Of a stretch of DNA of 64,000 nucleotides, positions 7,666-17,698 are shown piece after piece; the first letter of the stretch is position 1; the number at the start of each line of letters is the position of its first letter. The notes under the pieces are model-generated. The model was not told the DNA's origin. It did no database searches and was given only the letters and a program-made list of their open reading frames with translations. A program made the position numbers and the translations under genes. The DNA comes from Trichaptum fuscoviolaceum (lineage: Eukaryota; Basidiomycota; Agaricomycetes; Hymenochaetales; Trichaptaceae): the NCBI GenBank assembly GCA_910574455.1, contig CAJSYZ010000008.1, positions 3,908,707 to 3,972,706 on the forward strand, in the 5' to 3' direction.

Positions 7666-10600
7666 GTGGGTCTAGGCGCGCGGTCGTTCCGCCAAAGACC
7701 CCGAACCGATTTTCGCTGTTAGATGATGATGTATCCGATCCCTCTGTGTACAATCGTACTTCGCTAATACACAAGAGTTTGCGTCGATTCATCCATGTCC
7801 CAGTGAGAATAAGTGACGGCCGAAAGATTTTGAGCATGAGAGCGCTGCTAGACTGCGGTGCATTTTCGGTGATTATCAACCAGAAGTTGGTGCGGAAGTT
7901 CGGACTACGTACTCGTCCTCTCAACCGACCGATCAAGGTGTACAACGCCGACGATTCGCTGAACCAGAGTGGTCCGATTACAGACCAAGTCCGACTTACT
8001 CTGGAGATTGGTGGACACAAAGAAGAAGTCGATGCCACAGTGGCAAACATCGGAGACTATCCGTTGATTATTGGGATAGATTGGCTACACCACCATAACC
8101 CCGAGATTGATTGGAACGACGAGACCATCAGCTTCACGCGATGTCCGAATGAATGCCGCCCTGTCGAAGCGGCAAGAGTCATAGAAGCCGGACAACCGCT
8201 ACCCCGCGCCGTTCGCAAGTTGCGGGCCGCGCGATGCAAGAACAGTCGACAGATGCGACCGCGACCGCAGCCCCATGCGAGAGTCTGCGTTGCGGAAGTC
8301 GGTGATGATTCAGATGAGTCGGACAGTGAGTCTGACGACCTTGCGAAGATTCCCCCCGGATTTCGGTACTCCGAAAAGTACATGGACATCTACCATGACG
8401 CGGAGCAGTTCTATGTGGCGGACGATCCGGACTTTGTGCATAAAGTTGCAGCCTCGTATACCTGGTCGCAGGCGATTGCGGAGAAGTCGGCAGTGAAGGA
8501 GGGCGATAAGTCCTTCGAAGAGATGGTCCCCCCGCAGTACCGCGAGTTTGCGAAGGTGTTTTCGAAGTCAGAGGCCGAACGGTTGCCCGAAAGGAAGCCG
8601 TTTGACCATGCGATCGACTTGGAGCCCGGATCAACCCCTTCGTACAGCAAGATCTATCCTATGGCACCGGCGGAACGTGCAGCCTTGAAGGAGTTCATTG
8701 AGGAGAACCTCCGCAAGGGCTACATCCGTCCGTCGAAGTCCCCCGCCGCTGCTCCGGTCTTCTTCATCAAGAAGAAGGACGGATCGCTTCGGATGGTCGT
8801 TGACTACCGAAAACTCAACGAGATCACCGTCAAAAATCGGTACCCGCTTCCCCTGACCACCGAACTCATCGATTCCTTGAAGAAGGCCCGCGTTTTCACG
8901 AAGCTCGACTTGCGGGCCGGATACAACAATATCCGCATCAAGGAAGGCGACGAGTGGAAGGCCGCTTTTCGGACTCAGGAAGGACACTTCGAACCGACCG
9001 TTATGACTTTCGGACTTACGAACGCACCTGCTACGTTTCAGCGGATGATGAACGAGCTCTTCAAGGACATGCTGGATGTTATTGTCATTATCTACCTCGA
9101 TGACATCTGCATATTTTCGGAGAACGAGTCGGAGCACGAGGAACACGTTAAGGAGGTACTCCGACGTTTGGAAAAGTATGACCTGTTCTGTAAGCCCGAA
9201 AAGTGCGAGTTCCACAAGGACTCCATCGAGTACTTGGGCATGATCATTGGCTCTGGAATTATCTCGATGGATCCGAAGAAGGTCGAAGCGGTGGCCGACT
9301 GGCCGACTCCGGCGAAGGTGAAGGACATTCAGGCTTTCTTGGGGTTCGCAAACTTCTACCGACGTTTTATCAAGGACTTCTCGAAGCTGGCGGTTCCCAT
9401 GACCGAATTGTTGCGGAAGGATGTCCAGTGGCGCTGGACTACCCGCCAGCAAGAGTCCTTCGATGGTCTGAAGAAGAAGTTTGCGGAGGCACCGGTCCTC
9501 GCGATGCCCGACCTCGAGAAACCCTTCATCCTCGAATGCGATGCTTCGGACTTCGCGACCGGAGCGGTACTTTCGCAGATCGGACCAGATGGTGACATCC
9601 ACCCAGTGGCCTACTATTCGAAGTCCCTGGGCGATGCGGAGAGGAACTATGAGATCCACGACAAGGAGCTTCTAGCCATTGTCCGAGCCTTGGACGAGTG
9701 GCGGCACTATCTCGAAGGAAGTCCGCACAAAATCGATATTGTGTCGGACCACCGCAACCTGCTCTTCTTTGCGGAAGCCCGAAACCTTACGAGACGCCAG
9801 GCCCGCTGGAGCTTGTTCCTTAGCCGTTTTGACTTTCTGATCCGTCACCGTCCCGGACGACTCGGTGGGAAGCCGGATGCCTTGTCCAGGCGCGAAGATC
9901 TTCGTCCTGACGGACCGGACAATACGAACAAGGTCCTTCTGGACACGAACCGCTTCTATACGTTGGCGATGCGACGAGGGATGGTCCGGGCAGAGGGGGA
10001 TACGGAGTTGTTGCGAAGGATTCGGGAGTCCGAGAGGTTTGACGAGGAATTGGTGGAGGCGATCGAGAAGGTGAAGGAAGGGGCTCCGCGCGCGCTGGCA
10101 AACGAGCTGGAGGAGTGGAACACGGAGGATGGGCTGCTGCTGTACCGGGGTAAGGTCTATGTGCCGAAGGACGAGGAGATCCGCCGCGATATCGTCAAGT
10201 TACACCACGATTCGCTTCCGGTCGGACATCCGGGTCGTTGGAAGACCTACGAGCTGGTGAGTCGGAACTACTGGTGGCCTGGTATGTCTACCTTCGTCGA
10301 GCGGTACGTGTCGGGCTGTGACACTTGTATGCGGACGAAGAACATCCCGCAACGTCCGGTGGGTCCGCTTCAGCCCAACGAAGTACCAGACGGACCGTGG
10401 CAGGTCATTTCTTGCGACTTCATCACCCAGCTGCCACAGTCCGGCGAATACGACGCCATCTTTGTGGTTGTAGACCGACTCACCAAGCAGGCCCATTTCA
10501 TACCGACGACCTCGGATATTGACTCTGCGCGGACGGCCGACTTGTTTGTGTCCGAAGTTTGGAAACACCATGGCACGCCGCGCAAAGTCATTTCGGACCG

Positions 10601-11465
10601 GGGTACGCAGTTCGTGTCCCGGTTTATGAAGGCGGTACTCCATCGACTTGGGATCGAGGGCGCAACATCAACATCCTTCCACCCGCAAACGGACGGTCAG
10701 ACCGAGCGGGTGAACCAGGAGTTGGAACAGTATCTCCGCGCGTTCACCGACGTCCGACAGGAAAATTGGTCGGAGTTGTTGCCCATGGCGGAGTTTGCGC
10801 ACAACACTCGAGCGCACTCCGCTACCAAGGTGTCTCCCTTCGCGCTGTTGTATGGATACGACCCCGAGTTCACCATTGTACCGAGTGCCGGACTTTCGAC
10901 GGTACCTGCAGCGGACGACCGACTCGACCTGCTTCAGAAGGCTCAGGAGGACGCTCGCGCGGCTCTCGAAGTCGCAGCGGAGCGGATGAAGCGGTATTAC
11001 GACCAGGGACATGCAGACACGCCGGACATTCGACCAGGAGACAAGGTATGGCTCGACGCACGGAATATCGCAATACCGGGCACGCGCAAGCTGAATCCGC
11101 GGAGACTCGGACCCTACACGGTTTTGCGGAAGATCGGACTCTTGAATTACGAGCTTCAGCTGCCTGCGACTATGCGGATTCACCCAGTGTTCCATGTGTC
11201 GCTTCTCACGAAGTATACACCGGACACTATTCCTGGTCGCGTCCAGACACCGCCAGAGCCCGTAAACGTCAACGGCGACATCGAATACGAAGTATCCGAA
11301 GTCCTTAATTCGCGCCGAAGCGGTCGAGGTCGGACTCTGCAGTATTTGGTTCGCTGGAAAGGCTATGGACCCGAGGAAGACCAATGGATCGATGCCGCGA
11401 ACATGGAGCATGCCCCCGCCGTTATCCGAAAGTTCTATCGTCGGTACCCCGACGCCATTCGCTAA
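7662..11465 (+). CDS. Pol polyprotein of element B (PR-RT-RNaseH-IN-chromodomain)
   Basis: 1267 open codons, in the -1 frame relative to gag; the first in-frame codon after the gag stop is TTG, so translation is probably by frameshift. Domains in order: aspartic protease with an unusual active site LDCGA (7848-7862); RT with YLDD at 9092-9103; RNase H with the CDASDFATGAVL and YEIHDKELLAI motifs; integrase with an N-terminal HHCC zinc region (ending CDTC), then D (in ISCDFITQLP), D (in SDRGTQF) and E (in [10 protein letters not shown]); a GPY-like tail; and a C-terminal chromodomain (YLVRWKGYGPEEDQW) near residues 1205-1260. The chromodomain directs integration to marked chromatin. The protein copies RNA into DNA and inserts it. 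All parts are intact. Confidence 0.96.
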   Translation: MSGSRRAVVPPKTPNRFSLLDDDVSDPSVYNRTSLIHKSLRRFIHVPVRISDGRKILSMRALLDCGAFSVIINQKLVRKFGLRTRPLNRPIKVYNADDSLNQSGPITDQVRLTLEIGGHKEEVDATVANIGDYPLIIGIDWLHHHNPEIDWNDETISFTRCPNECRPVEAARVIEAGQPLPRAVRKLRAARCKNSRQMRPRPQPHARVCVAEVGDDSDESDSESDDLAKIPPGFRYSEKYMDIYHDAEQFYVADDPDFVHKVAASYTWSQAIAEKSAVKEGDKSFEEMVPPQYREFAKVFSKSEAERLPERKPFDHAIDLEPGSTPSYSKIYPMAPAERAALKEFIEENLRKGYIRPSKSPAAAPVFFIKKKDGSLRMVVDYRKLNEITVKNRYPLPLTTELIDSLKKARVFTKLDLRAGYNNIRIKEGDEWKAAFRTQEGHFEPTVMTFGLTNAPATFQRMMNELFKDMLDVIVIIYLDDICIFSENESEHEEHVKEVLRRLEKYDLFCKPEKCEFHKDSIEYLGMIIGSGIISMDPKKVEAVADWPTPAKVKDIQAFLGFANFYRRFIKDFSKLAVPMTELLRKDVQWRWTTRQQESFDGLKKKFAEAPVLAMPDLEKPFILECDASDFATGAVLSQIGPDGDIHPVAYYSKSLGDAERNYEIHDKELLAIVRALDEWRHYLEGSPHKIDIVSDHRNLLFFAEARNLTRRQARWSLFLSRFDFLIRHRPGRLGGKPDALSRREDLRPDGPDNTNKVLLDTNRFYTLAMRRGMVRAEGDTELLRRIRESERFDEELVEAIEKVKEGAPRALANELEEWNTEDGLLLYRGKVYVPKDEEIRRDIVKLHHDSLPVGHPGRWKTYELVSRNYWWPGMSTFVERYVSGCDTCMRTKNIPQRPVGPLQPNEVPDGPWQVISCDFITQLPQSGEYDAIFVVVDRLTKQAHFIPTTSDIDSARTADLFVSEVWKHHGTPRKVISDRGTQFVSRFMKAVLHRLGIEGATSTSFHPQTDGQTERVNQELEQYLRAFTDVRQENWSELLPMAEFAHNTRAHSATKVSPFALLYGYDPEFTIVPSAGLSTVPAADDRLDLLQKAQEDARAALEVAAERMKRYYDQGHADTPDIRPGDKVWLDARNIAIPGTRKLNPRRLGPYTVLRKIGLLNYELQLPATMRIHPVFHVSLLTKYTPDTIPGRVQTPPEPVNVNGDIEYEVSEVLNSRRSGRGRTLQYLVRWKGYGPEEDQWIDAANMEHAPAVIRKFYRRYPDAIR

Positions 11466-11495
11466 CGAACGCGCGCGCTCTTTAGGAGCGCCCTT

Positions 11496-11507
11496 GGAGG
11501 GGGATAA
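11496..11507 (+). promoter_or_regulatory. polypurine tract of element B
   Basis: GGAGGGGGATAA immediately precedes the 3' LTR at 11508. This is the expected plus-strand primer position. Element A has the equivalent GGAGGGGGGTAA. Confidence 0.8.
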
Positions 11508-12083
11508 TGTCAGGAATCCGCCTCAGGTTATTTTATTTCTTTTATTTTTCCTTTATTTTCTTTTACGATCATACTCCGAGTTGGATCCCCGACATGTCCG
11601 GTCCGAAACCGGACTTTCTTTGACTCCGATTCTCTTCCTTTTTGCGTAGGTTACTTGCCTGTATGTTTGCAGGCCGCTAGGACAAGCGCCCTGCAAGCAA
11701 TTCTCTTTTCTTTCTTTCTTCCGCCACTCCGACTCGAACCTCCGCTCTACCGATGCGGGACCCCGACTAGAGCGGGACCCCGAACTCCGACTTACGTCAG
11801 CGGTATAGGTCGGACCTAGTCGGATCAGGGTCCAGTGGCTTGGTACTGTATAGTTTTTGCCTTTGTTCATCAAAACCGCGGATCCCCCTGCGAAGCACTC
11901 CACTTTTGGCCTCTTGTAAAGTGCTTCTCAGGTGATGTGTTTATCTTTAGCTCTGATGTGTAGAATAGCTTAATTGACTTGTAAAGTGCTTCTCAGAGTG
12001 AGAACCACCGCTCATTGCGTCCGATCGTCGTCTGTGTCCGATTCAGGGTCTCGAAAGCGAAGGAACCACTCTAGGTCGTAACA
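11508..12083 (+). repeat. 3' LTR of element B
   Basis: 576 bp, one visible difference from the 5' LTR. Primer-like 11-mer at 11902-11912. Followed by TSD AAACC. Confidence 0.95.
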
Positions 12084-12088
12084 AAACC

Positions 12089-14376
12089 GCTCACGATGCT
12101 GCTGAAGAAGGACGTTCGCTGGGCCTGGACAGAAAACCAGCAGTTCGCTTTCGACTATCTCAAGCGCATGTTCACGACCGCCCCCGTCCTGATGATGCCA
12201 GACATGTCGCGACAATTCATCGTGGAATGCGACGCCTCTGATTTCGCGACCGGCGCGGTCTTGTCCCAGGAAGGCGACGACGGGCTGATACATCCGGTCG
12301 CCTTTTTCTCGAAATCCCTCAACGATGCGGAACGCAACTACGAGATTTATGACAAGGAGCTACTCGCGATTATTAGAGCTCTTGACGAGTGGCGACATTA
12401 TCTCGAAGGTGCGAGTCATAAACTCGATATCGTGTCTGACCACAAGAATCTGCTATATTTCTCTGAATCCCGAACGCTGACGCGACGCCAAGCCCGGTGG
12501 AGTCTGTTCCTCACTCGCTTCGACTTTACGATTCGCCATCGCCCAGGGCGACTCGGGGGCAAACCCGACGCCATGTCACGACGCGTCGATCTTCAAACCC
12601 GAAGGCGAAGACAACACGGGACGGACCCTCTTGACCCCCGAAATGTTTCGACTAAAAGCAATTCGTCGGGGAATGACACAGGTACACGGGGATCAGGCCC
12701 TCCTACGACGCATTCGTAAGTCAGATCAGTATGAAGACAAACTGGTGGACGCAATCGAGTTGGTCAAGTCCAAGGCGCCTCGAGTCCTGACCAAGGAACT
12801 TGAGGACTGGAGCACCGAGGAAGGCCTCCTCCTGTACCAGGGTAAGGTTTACGTCCCGAAAGACGAGACCATTCGCCGGGATGTGGTGAAGACTTACCAC
12901 GACAGTCTCCCTGCCGGACATCCTGGACGTTGGAAAACGTTTGAGATGGTAAGCCGCAACTACTGGTGGCCCGGGATGTCTAACTTCGTAGAACAATACG
13001 TTTCGGGATGCGATACCTGCGCACGCACGAAGAACCGATCCCAACGCCCGGTAGGACTCCTGCAACCTAACGAAATCCCGCAGGGCCCCTGGCAGGCGAT
13101 TTCGTGCGATTTCATCACCCAGCTCCCCCGATCTGAGGATTACGACGCAATTTTCGTGGTGGTCACCGTCTCACCAAGCAAGCGCATTTTATCCCGACCA
13201 CGTCTGACATTGATGCACCGGAAACTGCGGAACTATTCCTGCAGCACGTCTGGAAGCTGCACGGAACCCCCCGCCAGATCATATCCGACCGAGGACCACA
13301 GTTTGTCGCGCAGTTCATGAAAAGCCCTTTTTTCCCGACTCGGTATCAAGGGTACCACGTCGACTGCGTATCACCCGCAGACGGATGGGCAAACCGAAAG
13401 GGTAAACCAAGAGCTGGAACAATATTTACGGGCTTTCATAGATACACGACAAGAAAACTGGGCCGGGTTACTCCCGATGGCAGAGTTCGCGCACAACACG
13501 AAAGCGCACGCGGCAACACGACAATCCCCGTTCGCGCTTGTCTACGGCTACAATCCCGAATTCACGATTGCCCCGAGCGACGGCCTGTCCACGGTCCCCG
13601 CCGCGGACGCACGACTACAGGAGCTTCAGCAGGCACAGGAAGAGGCAAGAGCGGCTTTGGAGGTTGCGGCAGAGCGCATGAAGCAGCACTACGATCAGGC
13701 CAGGAACGAGGCCCCGCAGTACGCAGTCGGGGATAAAGTATGGCTTGAGGCGACGAACGTTCGGCGACCAGGAGCGCGCAAATTATTACCGAAACGACTA
13801 GGGCCGTATAAAGTGAAGGCAAAGCTAAGTGACCTCACCTACGAACTCGAACTCCCCGCGTCGCTGAAGATTCATCCCGTATTTCACGTATCGCTGCTCT
13901 CGCCGTACCACGAAGACGACATTCCCGGTCGAACGCAACCCCCGCCGCCCCCAGTCGAAGTAGAAGGAGATCTGGAGTACGAGGTGGAAGAGGTTCTGGA
14001 TGCTAGACGGTTTAGACAAAGATTTGAATATTTGGTACGATGGAAGGGATATTCGAGCGCGGAAGATACATGGATTCCCGCAAAGGATATGGGTAATGCA
14101 AAGGCTAAAATTCGCAGTTTCTATCGAAAACACCCGGACGCCCCTCGAGAAGTCAACGCTATCGAGCTCTGTGACCTGAGCAAGATTCAAGCTTGGCGCC
14201 CCGGAGTTGCGCCTTTGGAGGGGGGTAATGTCGAGATCCCGGGCTCCTTTTCTCATTTCCCGCACTTTCCCGCCAAGGATCCCGACATGAGCAGACAAAC
14301 CCGCGGGGAGAATCCCGCCATTGGATTCCCAGCGCGAAACCTCATTCCCGAATCGCACGATCCCATGCTCACGTGA
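12089..14376 (+). pseudogene. Pol of element A, C-terminal part (RNase H, integrase, chromodomain), frameshifted
   Basis: It continues the A pol frame after element B. RNase H is clear (CDASDFATGAVL, YEIYDKELLAI). By comparison with element B pol, frame breaks lie near 12594 (one extra base after the Asp-Leu of the RNase H tail), near 13162 (one base missing just before the Arg-Leu-Thr-Lys of the integrase core) and near 13325-13340 (indel after Gln-Phe-Met-Lys). Integrase zinc motif (CDTCARTK) and catalytic regions are recognisable on either side, and the C-terminal chromodomain (YLVRWKGYSSAEDTW) is intact. The last frame runs into the 3' LTR and stops at 14374-14376. With these breaks A cannot make its own full Pol. 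Confidence 0.92.
14214..14228 (+). promoter_or_regulatory. polypurine tract of element A
   Basis: TTTGGAGGGGGGTAA abuts the 3' LTR of A and is nearly the same as the tract of element B. Confidence 0.8.
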
Positions 14377-15048
14377 CTTATCCCGCACCACCGTCCCGGC
14401 AACCATGCACGCATACACACACTCATTTACGACGACCCGCCACGGCACACGTACATTCACTTATCAACATACGCTCATTAATCCGTTAGTACCTCAAGGT
14501 GACGACCTGCAACAGTCTGGCATACCTAGTCTGGCTAGTCGCGGCCCCCCGGACCGGACGCTGACGTCCACGGACAGGCCGTAGCCATCTGGAGAGACGG
14601 GATAGACATGCCTAGCAGTGCGGTCGTAGCATGTATCGTTTGTAGTAGATAGGTGCGCATTGCGCAAGGACACTTAGCGTAGATTAACTATACAGTCTTT
14701 ACGAAGTAGATAAATAGCTGTAGGCATCGTAAGGAGCACCCCACTTTTGACCTCTTGTGGAGTGCTTCCTTAGGTGCGATCTCTCTCTTTTCTCCTGTGT
14801 AGTTAGTTGCACAATACTTACTTGTGGAGTGCTTCCTTAGGGATCCGCTTACTTGACGTTCGAAGCAGTGAAGAGTCCTAGCTGGCCTTGAGAATCCCGC
14901 GACGCGCCTGGATAGAATCCCGCGCGTTTCCCGCCTGAATTCCCACGCTCGTTCCCAGTCGCGAATCCAGATTCCCGAACGCGGGTTCTTGTCGCGAATT
15001 CCAGTTTCCCGAAACTGTTTCCCGCTACAATTCCCGACGGTCGTAACA
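14229..15048 (+). repeat. 3' LTR of element A
   Basis: 820 bp; like the 5' LTR but with a 23-nt insertion near 14903 that repeats an AATCCCGCG border and 2 extra C near 14547. Primer-like 11-mer at 14743-14753. Followed by TSD GCAAG. Confidence 0.94.
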
Positions 15049-15946
15049 GCAAGCACCAGAGGAGTCTTGCATCCTGCAATCCCGCAACTGCTGTACTACT
15101 GGAGCTCGTTGAAAAGGTCCTTGCTCCTTGGACTACTGAGTGCAACAAGTCAAGCTTACAACTGAAGAAGGTGCGGGTCAATTTACTCACTTGTTCCTAT
15201 CTAATTGACCTAATGAAAAATACAATAGCGGGCGCAACCGCATTTCGGGTGGCACGATGTTGGCCTCGTCCGAGACATGTAGCAATTTGTCTCTCAGATG
15301 GCCACCGCTCGCGGAGCCATTCATGTTCAAGACGCATTTGACGTTCGTATCAGCTGAGTTTTGCAAAGCCGTAGTCCTGCGACATCTGAAAGCGCGAGCA
15401 CGACATTTGCTGACGGAGTGAGCGTAGCAAGTTCGCAAGCTGGTACTGATTCATCTGTCGGAAGCGATCACTCGCGACGTTCTTCAGCAGACTCCCCGGT
15501 CGCCATGAGCGCAGCAAATATGGATTCTTGCACATCACCCTACGCAAGAAAACAGTATCAGAAATCGTGATAAGGCCTCAGAATGTAAGCAAACGCAAAC
15601 ACATACTGGTGTCTTACTAAAATCTTAAGGATTTGTTGCGTCGACACTGTCACGGTCCTGAGGCTCGGAATTGTCGATGTCGTTGTCAACGGACGCTTAG
15701 TACTTGTCACGTGCTGGCACAAATCGGGGAAAAGTAAGTCTAAATGCAGTTTAAAAATACCTTATATGGTAGTTAAAAGCCGTAACCGTATACGGCCGTA
15801 ATTTCGACTTTCAAATACGGGTACGGCCCGTATTCATATGGGCCGTATTTCAAGTGGTCGAAATCAATTACGGGTACGGTACGTCCCGTCCCGTAACCGT
15901 ACCGTATCTCGTAATTACGGTACGGTTGCGGAGCCCTATGCCGACA

Positions 15947-16201
15947 GCAGTGTGTTCGGCAGAGGACACTGTTGCAGCAAGAACGGGTGCAGGTGTGGGT
16001 GTGGGTGAGGATGGGGGCAAAAGGAATGCGGCATTGTAGTTGGCAATACTTGCAAACAAATTCGAAAGGAGCGTAGATGATAGGTCTGAGGAACATTTGG
16101 TCTTTTCTAAGCATTTTTGCCTGAAGCTGAATGAAAACATACATACCTTTTCCTGCATTATTGATAGTTGCTGCAGGATCTTGATCACCAGTGCCGGCCA
16201 T
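15947..16201 (-). pseudogene. first exons of the broken uncharacterised gene
   Basis: ATG at 16201 (minus). Exon 1 (about 16143-16201) codes a short N-terminus beginning MAGTGDQDPAATINNAGK. An intron of about 94 bp (GTATGT..GCAAG, about 16049-16142) gives an in-frame exon 2 rich in Pro/Thr. This runs to the hAT target duplication at 15939-15946, and the frame continues without a break in the part at 1691 and below. The promoter would lie towards 16243, where another transposon begins, so the gene is flanked or cut by mobile elements on every side. Confidence 0.55.
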
Positions 16202-16242
16202 AATTTATTGTATTCCAATAGAGGAGTAGATAGAAAAGCAGG

Positions 16243-17698
16243 AACCCCATGGGCTTGGTTCGAACCAAAGACAGGATTTTCGACAATTTTGGTAGTAATT
16301 GCAGGTCGTTTCTTCTATTACTACCAGTTTACAGTATCAGTATTAACTGTAGATACTACCAATATTTACTACCAGTGAATAACATCATTATTTATTATCA
16401 TTATACTCTTAATACCAATACATGAATACTCTACAATAATCTACAAGTTTCCTCGGCCTGCCCACGGTGCACGTCCACCTCTTTCTTCCTGTCCACACTC
16501 CATACAGCACGGCGCACGCTGTCGATAATACCCGAGAAAAATGACGACAAGTAGATGGCTTGTTGAAGTTGACGTCGTAAGGCTGGTTCTCGTCAGAATA
16601 AATGTTGATGGGCAAGGAAGCGGCCTGCAGGATAGGCTCTGCAGTAGTGTCGCGGATGGGGAGTGGAGGTGAGGTTGAGGAGGTAAGTAATGACAACCGG
16701 AAACAAATGAAGTTGAGGAATAATACTACATATTAAAAGAACGAACCCATTTGGCTTCTATTGACGTCGGGTGCATGGCGAGACACTGCAAAGCGCCAAT
16801 GCATTTCACTTTGACTTGATCGTCCGTTGAGGCATCGCATAGCTGTATCAGCACCTGCACCTGCTCCTCGCTTGGTTGCTGCATACCTCAGGTCAGATTG
16901 AATTCGGAGCAATGATCATGTTAACCATTACTCATCAAGCTACTGCGACAAAACCTCCAATACCCCGCATAACGCGCACTGCAACCTCCCACATCTCCTA
17001 CCTCCTCTCCTGACCGGGGCCACCCTCCAGCCTAACCTTCTCCGATGCTGCTCTAGTTGCTTTCGTTTGGTGGTAGATGAAGGAAGATATTGTTGAGGCA
17101 CTCAAGAGCGCAGACATGGATCACACCGAAGGCGGAAGTCGTCGGAGATTGAGAAACGCGGGAGGACAGGCGGGAGGATAGACAGGAGGAAGGCAGACGA
17201 AGGGAGGCGACGAAGGGACTTTGAGAAATTTGCTTACTTCGGTTCAAGTTCCCGGTTGTGTACAGTTACCGATGCCGGGTATGCCAGATATAGTAATTTG
17301 CTACTAATTGAGACCCACCCTAAACTCGGACATGGAATACTACATATAAGCCCATTAATGGCTTTTCTTTCTTTCATTTGCACCTTTACATGTAGATATA
17401 CTACCTGTGAATGTACCAGAATAATTATATTAGAGTTAATACCAACGATTTCAACCAGACTCGTAGTTTGTGCCAATAATAAGTACCAAGATAAATTAAT
17501 CACTACCAGCAACTTGAGTAACTACCAGCGGCATTTGACAACCACAAATTACTACCACGAGTATCACTTACTACCAGCGATTACTACCAAAGGTTAATTA
17601 ACTACCAACAATTGCTACCAATATTACAATTTCTACCAAGAATTTCTACCAAAATTGTCGAAAATCCTGTCTTTGGTTTCAACCAAGCTCCTGGGGTT
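16243..17698. mobile_element. TIR element with subterminal CTACCA repeats, gene-carrying
   Basis: Inverted ends: AACCCCATGGGCTTGGTT at 16243 and, from 17698 on the other strand, AACCCCAGGAGCTTGGTT, each followed by ACCAAAGACAGGATTTTC and an AATTTTGGTAG motif. Similarity runs for about 60 bp. Both flanks hold many copies of CTACCA/TGGTAG (16290-16440 and 17380-17660). No convincing TSD was found. The MITE at 26912-27332 has the same ends, so this is a family. The interior carries exon-like host sequence rather than a transposase. Confidence 0.72.
16400..17247 (-). pseudogene. captured host-gene pieces, ARM/HEAT-repeat-like
   Basis: Minus-strand segments inside the TIR element read like helical-repeat protein: VIHVCALECLNNIFLHLPP (about 17160-17060) and a stretch with LIQLCDAS, KVKCIGALQCLAMHP (about 16890-16745), then LQAASLPINIYSDENQPYDV (about 16640-16580). 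The first two have the Leu/Ala/Cys spacing of ARM/HEAT repeats. The pieces occur in the same order and orientation, separated by intron-like or degraded sequence. I cannot identify the donor gene. Confidence 0.45.

Larger units (their letters stand above)
5745..12083 (+). mobile_element. Ty3/Gypsy chromovirus element B, apparently complete
   Basis: Two 576-bp LTRs (5745-6320 and 11508-12083), beginning TGTCAGGAATCC and ending GGTCGTAACA, differ at one position that I can see (C/T near 5818 versus 11581). The exact 5-bp TSD AAACC lies at 5740-5744 and 12084-12088. Gag and Pol are both open with all expected catalytic motifs. Total 6.3 kb. It is the youngest dated layer of the nest and the best candidate for a currently mobile retrotransposon here. 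Confidence 0.96.
2019..15048 (+). mobile_element. Ty3/Gypsy chromovirus element A (contains element B)
   Basis: LTRs at 2019-2813 and 14229-15048 both begin TGTCGAGATCCC and end GTCGTAACA. The 5-bp target duplication GCAAG is exact (2014-2018 and 15049-15053). Internal order is gag, protease, reverse transcriptase, RNase H, integrase, chromodomain, the chromovirus order. Element B sits inside the coding region between RT and RNase H (TSD AAACC). Without B the element is about 6.7 kb. The LTRs differ by two substitutions and by 2-nt and 23-nt indels in my comparison, so the insertion is young, yet pol has at least three frameshifts. Confidence 0.95.
1700..15938. mobile_element. hAT-type DNA transposon, decayed, host of nested Gypsy insertions
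   Basis: The termini are inverted: TAGGGCTCCGCACCGTACCG at 1700 and, on the opposite strand from 15938, TAGGGCTCCGCAACCGTACC. Both sides are flanked by the exact 8-bp direct repeat TGCCGACA (1692-1699 and 15939-15946), the hAT-superfamily size. Both ends carry dense subterminal palindromic motifs built on TACGG/CCGTA (about 1715-1865 and 15779-15925). Without the 13-kb Gypsy insertion it would be about 1.2 kb, so it is non-autonomous or badly decayed. Only a doubtful transposase C-terminus is visible. Confidence 0.88.

Noticed and set aside
1692..15946. Treating the TACGG-rich blocks at 1715-1865 and 15779-15925 as protein-coding (Tyr/Gly-rich ORFs)
   Set aside because: The blocks are palindromic subterminal repeats of a hAT element with an exact 8-bp TSD; the Tyr/Gly readings are by-products.
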